Assembly (NCBI GenBank): GCA_905178155.1
Contig: CAJINV010000011.1
Coordinates: 581,982-645,981 of the forward strand
Direction: 5' to 3'
DNA from: Amoebophrya sp. A120
Lineage: Eukaryota > Sar > Dinophyceae > Syndiniales > Amoebophryaceae
DNA length: 64,000 bases
This document shows, piece after piece, positions 44,701-55,800 of the stretch (the stretch's first letter is position 1; each line of letters opens with the position of its first letter). Both the position numbers and the translations under genes were made by a program. The notes beneath the pieces are model-generated. The model was not told the DNA's origin. It saw only the letters and a list, made by a program, of their open reading frames with translations, and searched no databases.

Positions 44701-46484
44701 TCACCTTCTTCAAGTTGCCCTGGCCCGACATCTCCACGATCTTGTGGCCCACCAGCGAGGACCCGGTGAAGCAGATCTTGGCAATGTCCGGGTGCTTCAC
44801 GATGGCGTCGCCGCACCCCGGTCCATACCCGGAAATCACGTTCAACACTCCCGGCGGGAAGCCCGCCTGCTTCGCCAGGTCGCACATCATCAAGGCGGTC
44901 AACGGGGTCTTCTATCCCATGTAAAAACGTCCCCACCGCTCCATGGTTGTGTGTCATGCAGAATTGCATCTACAGGGAGATCGAGAATTGTCGCGCGCAT
45001 CCCCATGAGAGGCACTTTTAGTCGTGCTTCAGAATTTGTGATGCTGTAAACAGGATGAGAAGATGGATTTGTGATGCGGTCCTCGTCCTTGCTAACCTGC
45101 ACCACAATTACGCTGAGATAAAAACTTGTCATGCGTGACTCCCAATAAAACTTCTGCATTTGTGTTGCAGATTTCCCATCTTGACTCTGCGGCGAGGGCG
45201 TAGTTTTTGCTCAGGATATCTTCTCCGAGGACTTCATCACGCAGGTGCAGCTATCAAATGCAAAAATGTCGAAACTTGTGACGCTGCGTTGGGAATAGGG
45301 AATGCCCTGCAATGCACAACCAAGCATGAGAAATATCGTCGCTTCTTTGTGGTGCGTTTTTGCATGACAGGCCTAAGGGTCTCTTCTTGGACACGCATCA
45401 CAAACTTTTTGGTCATCCCAGACAAGCATGACAAATCTCGCAGTCTTCCAGACCCAGACAGTTTTGCATTTGATAGCAGCCCGCCGCGAGCAGCGGACCC
45501 CACTTCCACGCCAGCATCAGGATGGGAAAGTTCCTATCAAATGTAAAAATGTCTGGGTCTGGAAGAGTCATGCTGTTTCTGCATGACACAGCAGGTCTGG
45601 CATGGAAGCTCTAGCATCACAGGTTTCGAGAAGCTTCCGCAATGCCGAACCTGCATGACAAATCCCCCACTTTGGTGACAGAAAGTGGGCAGCTTTTGCT
45701 ACCCATGCATGAGAGATTTTTGTGTGTTCTGAAATGCGCATGACAAGTTGCATTCTTCCAGACCCAGACATTTTTACATTTGATAGTTCCACGGGATCAC
45801 GCAACCCACCACGCCCACCGGCTCGTTATGAGAGTGCACAATCCCCCCTTCCCTCTCATTTGTATAGCAGGAGCGGCAATACAAGCGTCAGCAAGAATGC
45901 AGGTTTTGCATGACAAATTTGCACAGGATTGCAATGCTATTTGGGCTACCAGAACTTGTCATGCAAACAATGCCAAGACGAGGTATAGCTATAGCCTGGC
46001 ATTCTTGGTGTTTTGCATTACAAATGAGGAGGAGGCGGAGTTGTGCACTCTCATACTCGTGGACCGTCATCGCGAAGGTGTGCGGGTCCTCCGTCGGAAT
46101 GGTCTTCCCGCACATGCCCTTGTCCGCGAACCCCGCGTAGTACCGGAAGTGCTGGATGGCCAGTTGAATGTCCACATTCCGGGCGGTCGAAACTGGCTTG
46201 CCGTTGTCCAGCGACTCAACTTCGGCCATCTGCTGCTTGTTCTGCTCGAGCAGGTCGGCGAGCTTCAACATCATGTCGCGCCGGGCCGGTCCCCCGCAGT
46301 CGCGCCAGGTAAAGAAGGCCTGCTTCGCGGCCGCCACCGCCTTGTCGACATCGGCCGCCGTGCCCTTCGCCACCGAGGCGATCACCTTCTCGGTGGAGGG
46401 GTCGATGGTGTCGAAGGTGCCGCCATCGCTGGCGTCGCACCACTCGTTATTGATGAAATGCTGCGTGCGGATCTCCAACGGCAT
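41741..46484 (-). CDS. G9: aldehyde dehydrogenase (ALDH superfamily), 484 aa, 12 exons
   Basis: Oxidises aldehydes to carboxylic acids with NAD(P)+. Exons: 46484-46056, 45821-45785, 45528-45476, 45246-45219, 44907-44691, 44398-44365, 44176-43873, 43605-43514, 42664-42559, 42361-42331, 42057-42021, 41827-41741; 485 codons, the usual family length. After intron removal all landmarks appear: [17 protein letters not shown] with the oxyanion Asn155, Lys178 in MKSSEKTPL for cofactor binding, FTGSSLVG, the general-base Glu254 in LELGGK, and NQGQCCC with the catalytic Cys288, then [19 protein letters not shown], and C-terminal [28 protein letters not shown]. There is no obvious targeting peptide, so a cytosolic enzyme is likely. 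Ten IEs split the coding frame and an eleventh lies inside the only GT-AG intron. Exons are as short as 28 nt. Confidence 0.97.
41828..42020. mobile_element. Family H introner in G9
   Basis: 193 bp with partly decayed arms (CACAGAAAGAAGCAG). DR is eroded. The junction expected from the family, YKESG-WGREKS, is obtained in frame. Confidence 0.85.
42063..42330. mobile_element. Family A introner in G9
   Basis: 268 bp. DR TCAAA at 42058-42062 and 42331-42335. Excision restores [13 protein letters not shown]. Confidence 0.95.
42367..42558. mobile_element. Family F introner in G9
   Basis: 192 bp. DR TTCCG at 42362-42366 and 42559-42563. Excision restores RLEAG-TVWINC. Confidence 0.95.
42668..42951. 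mobile_element. Family D introner nested in the GT-AG intron of G9
   Basis: 284 bp with normal D arms. It occupies the 3' end of a spliceosomal intron. Treating it as a separate intron leaves a leftover of the wrong length, so it is probably removed with its host intron. Confidence 0.82.
43065..43440. repeat. 13-bp minisatellite in the G9 intron
   Basis: Imperfect units of CGCTTAAGTCGTG, purest between 43085 and 43150 and degenerate to about 43440. Confidence 0.88.
43611..43872. mobile_element. Family A introner in G9
   Basis: 262 bp. DR TGGGC at 43606-43610 and 43873-43877. Excision restores GYFIKP-TVFGDV. Confidence 0.95.
44182..44364. mobile_element. Family H introner in G9
   Basis: 183 bp. 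DR ATCCT at 44177-44181 and 44365-44369. Excision restores [12 protein letters not shown]. Confidence 0.95.
44404..44690. mobile_element. Family D introner in the G9 catalytic Glu motif
   Basis: 287 bp. DR AGCTC at 44399-44403 and 44691-44695. Excision restores [11 protein letters not shown], the general-base Glu motif. Confidence 0.96.
44913..45218. mobile_element. Family D introner in G9
   Basis: 306 bp. DR TCTTC at 44908-44912 and 45219-45223. Excision restores MKSSEK-TPLTAL. Confidence 0.95.
45252..45475. mobile_element. Family A introner in G9
   Basis: 224 bp. DR GCAGC at 45247-45251 and 45476-45480. Excision restores LLAAGC-TCVMKS. The exon between this and the next IE is 28 nt. Confidence 0.95.
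45535..45784. mobile_element. Family A introner in the G9 PWNFP motif
   Basis: 250 bp. DR AGTTCC at 45529-45534 and 45785-45790. Excision restores VIPWN-FPILML, the oxyanion Asn motif. Confidence 0.97.
45827..46055. mobile_element. Family B introner in G9
   Basis: 229 bp. DR CTCGT at 45822-45826 and 46056-46060. Excision restores MTVHE-PVGVVG. Confidence 0.96.
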
Positions 46485-47184
46485 CCTGATAACTGGGGCG
46501 CTTTGCTTCTTTTAGAAACAACAGCGATTTTCTATCTGTTGGATTTTTTTCTTTTTTTATGTTGTTTTTTCGATGGATCTTCACGTCGTGTTCGAGATAG
46601 TTAGAAGAACCGTTATTGCGCTGACGAGCTTTCAGACCAACTGATGAGAAAGCGAGCTTCTTGGCGTAGTTTTTCCTTTTTAGGTACTTATTTGTTCGAG
46701 CAAATAAATCAGGAATTTGATAAAAAATTCCGACTCAGGTGTGTAATCTTGCAGTGGAGGTTTAGTTTGGAAAATTGTTGAGCTACCGGGGTGCCCTTGT
46801 ATCACCTGCGTTATTGCGAGTGGGTGGATCCATATTTAGCGAGTTATATATCAGGTGATCTACGTGCTGACCGACGTTGCGTGACAAAAATGCGAGGCTA
46901 AAATTCAGTTTGTCTCTCCACATGAGCTCTCAAAATTTTTTATCGGCCGTTCCTGCAACGTTACGGAGCCGGTGCTCCGTTCATGGGCTATAATGATCCG
47001 TACCGAAATACGGCCGCGTGTAGCAGTACAGCAGGAGGATTGCACATAACGCTCGGCTCGAAAACTGATGAATTTATTCTGTTCGGCGCTGTCGCCTTAG
47101 AATGTCCTTTTGCGACCTTGTAGTCTCATTAGTGCCTGGATCGGTATTCTATCACTTGCTGTTGTTGATTGAAACGACATCGCT

Positions 47185-47275
47185 GCTGAAGAGGAAGATG
47201 AAGATGATGAAGATGATGTAGCTCGAGCTGAAAATAAAGAAGAAGAAGAAGATGATGATGATGATGCGGCTCGAA
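47185..47275. repeat. GAA/GAT microsatellite
   Basis: Runs of GAAGATGAAGATGATGAAG and GAAGAAGAAGAAGATGATG type triplets. Confidence 0.9.
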
Positions 47276-47527
47276 AACTAAACTGAGAATCGCGGGACCG
47301 GAGAGTACTCTTGCCAGGAGATCTTTGTTGGCGCGAAGGGACTCGCGGCGGCCCCGTGCGGCGCGCAGTTCTGGTGCACCTTCATATTCTACCGACACTT
47401 ACGCCGTATTTTACACGCGGCGGTCGGAGACGTGCCGGCGTGCACGCAAGGTGAGAAGTGGCATGGCCACGCCTGTTTCACGGCGGACGCTGCAGTACTT
47501 CGCGCATGCGCGCAGCGCCAAGCTCTC

Positions 47528-47640
47528 GACCGGGCGGGGGCCGGACCGGGTGGCAGGGCGGGGGCCGGACCGGGTGGCCGGGCGGGGGCCGGACCGGGTG
47601 GCAGGGCGGGGGGCGGACCGGCGGGGGCAGGACTGGGTGG
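47528..47640. repeat. 24-bp GC-rich minisatellite
   Basis: About four units of GGGCGGGGGCCGGACCGGGT plus GGCA/GGCC, decaying at the right end. Confidence 0.9.
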
Positions 47641-47699
47641 CCAGCGCAAAATGCCGCACGTTGACTCACCACAGGCACACAATCTCGCACAGCGCCCAG

Positions 47700-48570
47700 A
47701 CAAAGTAGTAAAATATGGCACGGCGGCTGTTCAAAGTAGCAGAATACGGTCTCTTGCCCAGTCAAAGTCGGAAAATCTGGCACATTACCGGGTCAAAGTA
47801 GCAAAATCCGAGGCGTTGACCGGTCAACTTCGCAAAATCTGGCACGTTCAACGGCCAAAGTTGCAAAATCTGGCATCTTGAGCAGTCAAACTCACAAAAT
47901 GTTGGATGTTGAAAAATTGCAGTTGCAAGATCTGCCACGTTCAATGGCAAAAGTTGCACAATTTGGCATCTTAAACGGCCAAAACCGCAAAAACATCGCA
48001 AAGCATTGCCTATTCACTACAAAAATTTGGAAAATCCTATGTGTTAACCGGTAAAAATTGCAAAATCTTGCTTATTGACCACCAAAACTTGGAAAATGTG
48101 GCGGCTTGACTGATCAAAATCGAAAAATCTTGGTAATTGACAAGCCAGAATCAAAAATTATGGGCATTTTACCGGCAAAACGTGCAAAATATTGGAGAAA
48201 ATTGCAAAATATAGCAAATTCATTGGCTCAAGTGGGAAAATCTGGCACATTGGCCGCCGAAAATTGAAAAATATTCCACATCAACTGGCCAAACTTGTAA
48301 AATAATACATATTAAGTGGCGAAAATCCTGAAATTTTGCGCACTTATCAACCAAAGTTGTGCAATTTTGCACCAAACGTGGCCAAAGTTGCAAAGTCTTA
48401 CGCGCTAACTCGCCAGGGTTGCAACATTTTGCAAATTTACCAGCTAAACTCCGAAAATTGTTCAGAGTCAAAGACAAAAGTTAAGCAATATTGCATAAAA
48501 AAGGCAAGAGCGTTGTAATGTTGCACAAGTTCACTGAAAAAATGTGAAATCTTGCTGATTGACTTGCCAA
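47700..48570. repeat. Degenerate 31-bp satellite array
   Basis: Units such as CAAAGTTGCAAAATCTGGCA followed by CGTTGACCGGT recur every 31 bases for about 28 copies, best preserved at 47700-47900 and progressively decayed to the right. Confidence 0.85.
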
Positions 48571-49873
48571 AATCGCAAAGCCCTCAACTCGCGACCGTCG
48601 GGGGCCCTCACTGAGTATGATGCAACGACCTGCCTCCTCGATGAAGGCCGGTGGCAGTGCAAAGACCCCCTCCTACATTTCGCTCCATGACCGCGCGCGC
48701 TCGGGTAGCGACCTGTCAAAGCAGACCCGACGGGGTCGGTTTCCCCCCCCCCCCCCTCCTTTCCGTCCGCGCACAAGCCGCGAAGCAAGCGGAGCGCGGC
48801 CATATGACTGCGACCATCGTCTTCATCCATGGCCCCGGACGCCCTTCCCCCCGGTCCAGTTCGGAAGGGGGCCCTGACGGCGCCGCGGCGCCTTCCTCGG
48901 GCGGCGCGCGTTCGCGCTACGATTCCAGCCGCCGGGCTGGGTCCGGGCTTAGGGACCCCGGGCCGAAGGATGTTGCTCGCTCCGCCAGCGGTGCTGCGGC
49001 GATCGGTATTTCGGGGCGAGGCGCCCGGGCCGTGCTTCGGGCACTGTCAAAAGAAAACGCGGAAACCGCACCCCGGGAGTGCAGTCACAGCGGCGCCCGG
49101 GCGCCCGGGAATCGGGGCAGCCGCGACCGCACCCTCTCGCCCGCTGCTTTGCGACGGTAAAAATTAGTCGCCCGTGCTACAACCGCTGTGCATCGGGAGA
49201 ATAAACCTATCACCAATATCCTACTGCGTCCAATACTAACTAAGGTGCGCGTCGTGGTCCTCATTGAGAAGCTTTTCAACCTTCAAAATTTGGCGTGTCT
49301 GGTCATTGAAATTTTGAACGAAGTTCCGTGGCTCAGCGCGATGAGAAGTCAAGTGAGTGAAAACAGATCCTGACGCACCGCTAGATCCGTTCTACTACCC
49401 AACCACATTCTCAAACACAAACTTGAGCAGCAACAGGGCACGCCGTAGTCTTAAATTGTGCTTCTCGAAGATGGAGTGAGCGTCTCTGTAAAAATTGTTC
49501 CAACGCTACCGCATATGATACTACGAGGGACTACGCGTCGTGCTCCTGTACCCACGGAAGAAAACTACACATGGCAGCATATCAATTTCGCGCCCGAACT
49601 ACGGAAATCGTCGGCCGCCGCCGAGCACGTGGCGCAGAAGAATCCGGGCATTTTTCTCGCTGTCCCGCGGTCGCTTTAACACCAGCACTACTTTGTCGAG
49701 GATTTTTACGCACCGCAGAACCCTTTCGTATCAACCTGCCGAAGAACTACTACCCGCGACGCCGAACCCCCTGGGGCATCGCCACAGAACTCGCGTGTTC
49801 TACTGCGACGCGCTTGTAGCCCGGCGCGCCGAGTAGTGTAAAGCCCGGCCGCGGGGGCGACCAGGTCATAAGT

Positions 49874-52800
49874 ATGAATCCGCTGCGGCACTTCCTGGAG
49901 GCGCATCCCAAGTACAACCCCGACCAGACCACGCGCGCCGATGACCTTCGCCAGGCCCAGAACGAGCTGCGACGGTGTTCGCGATGCGCGGACGGCGTGT
50001 CCACCAACCAAGCGCGGCTGCCGAAGCAGGAGGTATGCAATGCCAATGCAAAAGTATCGTACTCGTATAAATGCATTACAAATTTCCTCAGGATGAGAAA
50101 TAAAATTTGTAATGCGAATTTACCTTAAGATGAAAATTTCTAATGCATGACTGCAATACGAGTACGATACTTTTGCACAGGATAGGAGGGACCGTGGGAC
50201 GATGCTGCGTGCATCGACGAGCTGGTGCAGAACATGGACGACCACGTATCAAAAGGAAAAATTCCCCCTCCCCATATCAAAACGAAGTTTCTGATGCTGG
50301 ATTTGCGTACACAAATCAGATTTGTCTTGCTGGAGAGGATTGCAGGCCTATACTAAGCCTGAGTAGAGAGGTTTTCTGCTAGACGCTAAGCATGGCAAAC
50401 GCCTAGTCTGTAGGGCCAACAGCATCACAAACCGCCTGCAGAATGCGGCGGAGCCTGTGTAGTTTCGGCCCTGCAAGACAGAGATGATTTGAGGTCACAA
50501 ATGAGCATTACAAATTTCCTGAGACGTGCCTTTTCGATATGGGGAGGGGGGATTTTTGCTTACGATACCACGTGCGGCTGATGAACCAGAATGCGCACGC
50601 TATCCTGTGTAAAAACGTCACCTCCACCCCAGGGTCAAGCGGAAAGCCTAGCAACGCAGATCCAGAAATTTTGGGTACCAATTTTTTATATCCGTGTAAA
50701 ATAGGAAAATATGCGTGCGCACTAGACAAGTTTGGGCGAGCACTTTGATCTGATGTTTTGCTAGTGCCGCCGCATGAATAGATTATAAAGCGACTCGTGA
50801 AGATTCTAGCCCAGGACAAACTCCCCGGAGACAGCATTGGAAAAGGCGGCCTGTCATGTGGCTGCGCATGAGAAACTTTTTAGGCATGCCGATTTGCATG
50901 ACAGCTCTCGTCGGTTGGGGACTCCGGCGTTTTTCCCCAGCATACACGTCGAATTTACGGAGCCGGAGTTCGCCGTTTGTACAGTCAGGACGACCACTAC
51001 TCGCCGGCTGTACTACAGCCACACGTCGCGGTTTCGCCCGCAGTTCGGGTACTTGCTCCGTTGTTCTCCTGTTTCTTCATCTACTACCGCAGAAGGAGTA
51101 GAACACCGAAAAAGTAGTAGACCCCCGCGGAACGGCGCACTTAGTGCTGCAACTACACATGATAGTAGTACTGCTGCTTCCAACAAGAAGCACCGCCTCG
51201 GGTGTCTCGGGGTCTCCTCCGATTACATCTACCTGCTTAACTACGAGACGTGTTTCCGCCCGCGGAACTTGGTGGTGGGCTACACGGGGGAAGAGAAGCG
51301 GGAAACGTGTCAAGCCCGGAAGCTGGCGTATCACAGTGAAAAATGCCCCCACCCCCAAAGTTGCAATAATTTGTGATGCGAAGTTTCCAAGTGAAAACTT
51401 TTTGTCATGCCTGAAAGGAGTGTAAATCTTTCTGATTCAGATTCTAGGCGTAAATAGCATCGTTCGGATGACAAGCGACGCTCTTGCTGGGATCTTTTGC
51501 AATGCAAATTTTTGCTATTCACGAAGATGGAAAGTCTGTGACGCTGATAGACGCAAAAGGGCGAGTGTTTCAGGTGGAAAGGTTTGCAATACGAATGCTC
51601 CCAAGTTCGGGGGTGGGGGCGTTTTTTATGGTAATATGGCGAAGGGGAAATTCGGCGACGGGCTGAACAGCTCCATCAACCGGCTTTTGTCGTCCTCCTG
51701 TAAGGAAATGAAGCGGTCCGTGGAAATTTTCACGTGCGGTTGGCGCTACACGTTTTTCTTCAGCGACAAAGCGAGTCCGACGGGGGTCGAGACTTTAGCC
51801 TACACGGTGGAGCCTTTTGATATGTATAACACACCACCACCAGCTGCGGGGACCACGCGGGGGAGTAGTAGTAGTGTTTGCGGGATGAACAACAATCGAA
51901 ATAGCTGTGGTTCTTTCCCACCGGAGCTTGATTTCGATGCGAACAGCGATACTTTAGTCCGTATCTACGCCCCCCAGTTCCAGTTCGACTACAGTCGGTA
52001 TCTGTTCTTCCTGCGTTCTGATAAGCACGGCAAAAGTAGAAATCCGATACTAGTATGAATTGCATCTTCACAGACTTTCTCTCAGCATGAAAAATTGAAT
52101 TTGCAATGCTGATTAGCGTGGTACAGAGGTAGATCTGTCTTGCTGATGCATGCTCGCGATTACTACAAATGCGATGCTTTTGGAGTGCATATCTGACCAG
52201 GTGTTGCAGCTCGTTGTAAAAAAGCCGGAGATGATATTGAATCATGCTAATTCATCTCGGGCTAGCGGAAAGCAAATTCTCTTGGATGTTGCCAACAAGA
52301 AGGCCGACCACTCCCACCACGACGAAGAGGTTTTTGACGCAGCCCCGCCCAGAATGCAGGTGGAGGTGCTTGCCAGCGTCGAAACCCGCAACCGCATGTA
52401 CGTGAAGGGTATGGTCGTGATCGATCGGAACCGCCGGAACGGCACCGGGCCCCGCCTGCGTAACCTCATGTTCGGGTACAACCTGGTTGATTTCGAGATG
52501 CGCTACCGCGACCGACAGGAGAGCCTGTCGTTGCAAGATCAGCAGGAGGCCGTGACGCTCGGGTGGCACGCGCTGCGAGACAACAAACCGGCCATGAGCA
52601 ATTTGTTTGAAGCGCTGCTGGGGCATGAACTCTGTTTCGAGCTCCAGGTGCTGTCCGAAAACGTCTGCGAGGAGACGAAGGAGATCTGTGTATCCTAAGG
52701 AAAAACATCCCCACCCGAGAGTCAAGATGGGGATCTCGCAACACAAGCCAAGAAGTTTTGGGAGTCACGCATGACAAGTTCCTCTCTGTATTGTAGTACA

Positions 52801-55800
52801 GTTTAGCAAGCGCAGCCGCATCACAAAGCCATCTGCTCATCCTCTTTGCAGCATTACAGAGTCCAAAACACGATTGCAAACGCCTCTCATGGGGATGCGC
52901 GTTACAAATTTTCCTGTGACTGCAAATCTGCATGACAACTATGGGGTTGGAATATAGTGGCCGGGAGATGATGGTGATGGCACTTTGGTGTCCGCCTGAC
53001 CCACCCGCCCTGCGTCTCAAGCCATCTGCGGCCATGGCACAAAGGGGGGGCAAAGTGCGTCGCATTTTGTTTAGCATGACAACTATGGGGTGGGGACGTT
53101 TTTACTCAGGATACTGTGTTGCGATGAAGGCAGCGTTTGCGGAGAAGTACGGGGTAATATGCGAAGAAAAAAGTGTTACAGTTACTTACAAACTCTGATG
53201 CAAGACCAGCAAGAGAGATAACCTCTGTCGTGCAGGAAATGCTTTCCAGCCTCATTTCATGCGTGTTCTTTTCCCTTATCGTCTGCGCATTACAAGTTTT
53301 CTTCGCTACGCGGTAGAGCGACTTCGTGATGCTGAAATTGCAACGAATGTGGAACTGTAACACTTTTTTCCTGTGATAGGTAAATGCAAGACCCTACTGC
53401 GATGAAAAGACGAAGGCGGCGATCGAGAAATTACAGCTGCTGCCGCAGAAGGTATAAAAGGGATCATATATTTTTTCAGTGCTGAATGAAGATGCTAGGT
53501 ATAAAAGCTATGCTCTAATTTCTGCTATTCAAAATTTTTTAAAAATCTCACTGCAGTGTTTGCGAATCAATGCTATTTTTTTACCTGCACAAAAAGAAAC
53601 CCAGGTTCCCCTCCCTCTCATGCGCCTTCTCCAGAACCTCTTTGTCTCCCCGGAGCGCGAGCTGGAGACCCAAAATTCCGCCAAGCTCATCAAGTCCCGG
53701 CACGTGCGGCACTCGCAGCGGGACAAGACCTATCGCGGTCTGTACAGCGCGCTGCAAGCCGCGGTGGAATCGTGCGTGGTCGCTCCGGAAGACGATGTGA
53801 TTGACGACCCGATCGAGTCCAGACAAAATCGGCTCCCGCAACTCCACCTCCGCGACGGGAAGCACATCCAACTCTCCGCCTGCGTGCGAGGCGAGGAGCG
53901 GACGGAGTTTTGGCTTTCTGGATTTCTGAAATACCCGTATTTAAACCGGGGGTACAAACTGGACGAGGAAAAACTATGCATTGCAAAGGTATGATCGTAC
54001 TAGTATAAATCGCATGACAAATTTCCTCAGCGTGAGAAATGTAATGCGGTTTTCACTTGACAAAAAAATTTGTAATGCATGACAGCGATTGCTACGAGTG
54101 CGATACTTTTGCACAGGATAAGAGCCGTGGATCAACAATTGTCCGGTGTTTTGGGCGTGCCGGGACACCCGGAACGTGCCCCACACGAACGGCAGGTTCG
54201 AATACTTCCTCTACTTTGACGGCCACCGGTACTGCATCCAAGCGGCGAACAAACTCCACGACGTGCAGGCGGCGCGGCAAACGTACCCCCTAGCGGAACT
54301 GGTCACCACCGATCTCCCCTGGTGGGCGCCCCGCACGCAGTGGCGGGAGCTTCTGGGGGAAAGGTTGCCGACGAAGAAGGTGGAGGCGAAGGATTTCGAT
54401 GCAAAGCCGGTGGAGGTCACGGCGACAGCAGTTCTTGGAGGAAGACAAAATGCTGAAAGAACACAAAAATCTTCACACAGAACCACCGGCTCCTGTACAA
54501 CACAACAACACGATAGTAGGTTCGATGTTTACGTCAACTGGGACTGCTTTCTCGAAGTTCTGGAGGCGGAAGAGGAGGAAAATTTCGAATTGAACAAAGA
54601 CCTGGCATGCATCCAGCTCGCGGCCGCCTCTGATTTTGCGAAGGACGTTCTGCAGAAGGTACGGGACGGCTTGGGGAAACTACGCACGATCGCGTTAGCG
54701 CAACACGACTGGGACGAGATCTCGAAAAGGGCGCAGGACCGCCTCATCAAAATGTTCATCCCGATGGACGAACAAAATAAATCGCGAGTAGCAGCGGACG
54801 AGGTTCATCTTGCACCAGAAATAATAAACATTAATGAAAATAAGAACAAAAACCGCAGCACAAGCACAACTTCAAGCTGCCTCGAGGACCCTGCGTTAAT
54901 ATTACTGCAGAAGTCCACCTTGGCCAAGTTCCGTTCCACCGACGTTCAGCAGCAGCTCGCGAACTTCGTCGCCGAGCTATTGAGAGGAAAAATCCCCCCT
55001 CCCCATATCGAAAAGGTATGTTTCCGAAAATTTGTCTTGCTGATTTGAGACCACAAATCACGTTTGTCTTGCAAGAAGACAACTCCACAGGCTCTGCCGC
55101 ATCATGCAGGCGGTTTGTGATGCTGTTGGGCCTACACCATAGACGTTTCTCATGCTAAGCGCCTAGGCCACAACTTCTCTACTCAGGCTTGGCAGGAGCC
55201 TGCAGTCCTCTACTGCAAGACACACGTGATTCGTGTACGCAAATTCAGCATCAGAAACTTCCGTTTGATATGGGAAGGGGGGATTTTTCCTTGTGATGCG
55301 AGCAGCTTGCGCGGAAAAAGCTGTGGCTGGACCGGGGAAGCAATACAGATGAAGAAGATGATCCGGATAAAATGCTACTCGGCGACGCGTATGGATTGCA
55401 AATATGTCTGGGTCTGGAAGAGTGGAACTTGTAATGCTGTCTGCGGATTCTAAAAATATCTGTGTTGCATGAGCAGCAAGAGGACTCAGCTTTTGGCACG
55501 CGGAGAGGGCGTGTCTCATGCGTAATTAGCATCAAGAGGCTCTCAAAATCAAAAAATCTGTGTTGCTAGCACCAGCATCACAGACCTCACGGGTCATGCA
55601 AAATGTGCATGACAAGCCCCGACTCTTCCAGACCCAGACATTTTTGCAGTTGATACCGCGGTCTTGCGGTTCTTCACGGCGCTGCAGTGCTTGAAGTCGA
55701 AGCATAGTGTCCACGAAACGGAGGCGATCGACCAGTATCTGTGGAGCGAGGAGTGTCTCGGGAAGAGCTTGTACAAGGACCTCCGGTACACCATTGGGCA

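Larger units (their letters stand above)
46485..49873. other. Divergent strand-switch region between the two gene clusters
   Basis: About 3.4 kb where transcription direction flips from minus (G1-G9) to plus (G10-G12). It is built largely of simple and satellite repeats, with a GC-rich block at 48600-49150 whose open frames look like composition artefacts. 49500-49820 has fragments (ENYTWQHINFAPELRK, FRINLPKNYYPRRRTPWGIA) in shifted frames that could be extra 5' exons of G10; I cannot join them. Confidence 0.6.

Noticed and set aside
47325-47881. Plus- and minus-strand open frames in the strand-switch region
   Set aside because: They translate the 24-bp and 31-bp satellites (GGRTGWQGGGRTGW and similar).
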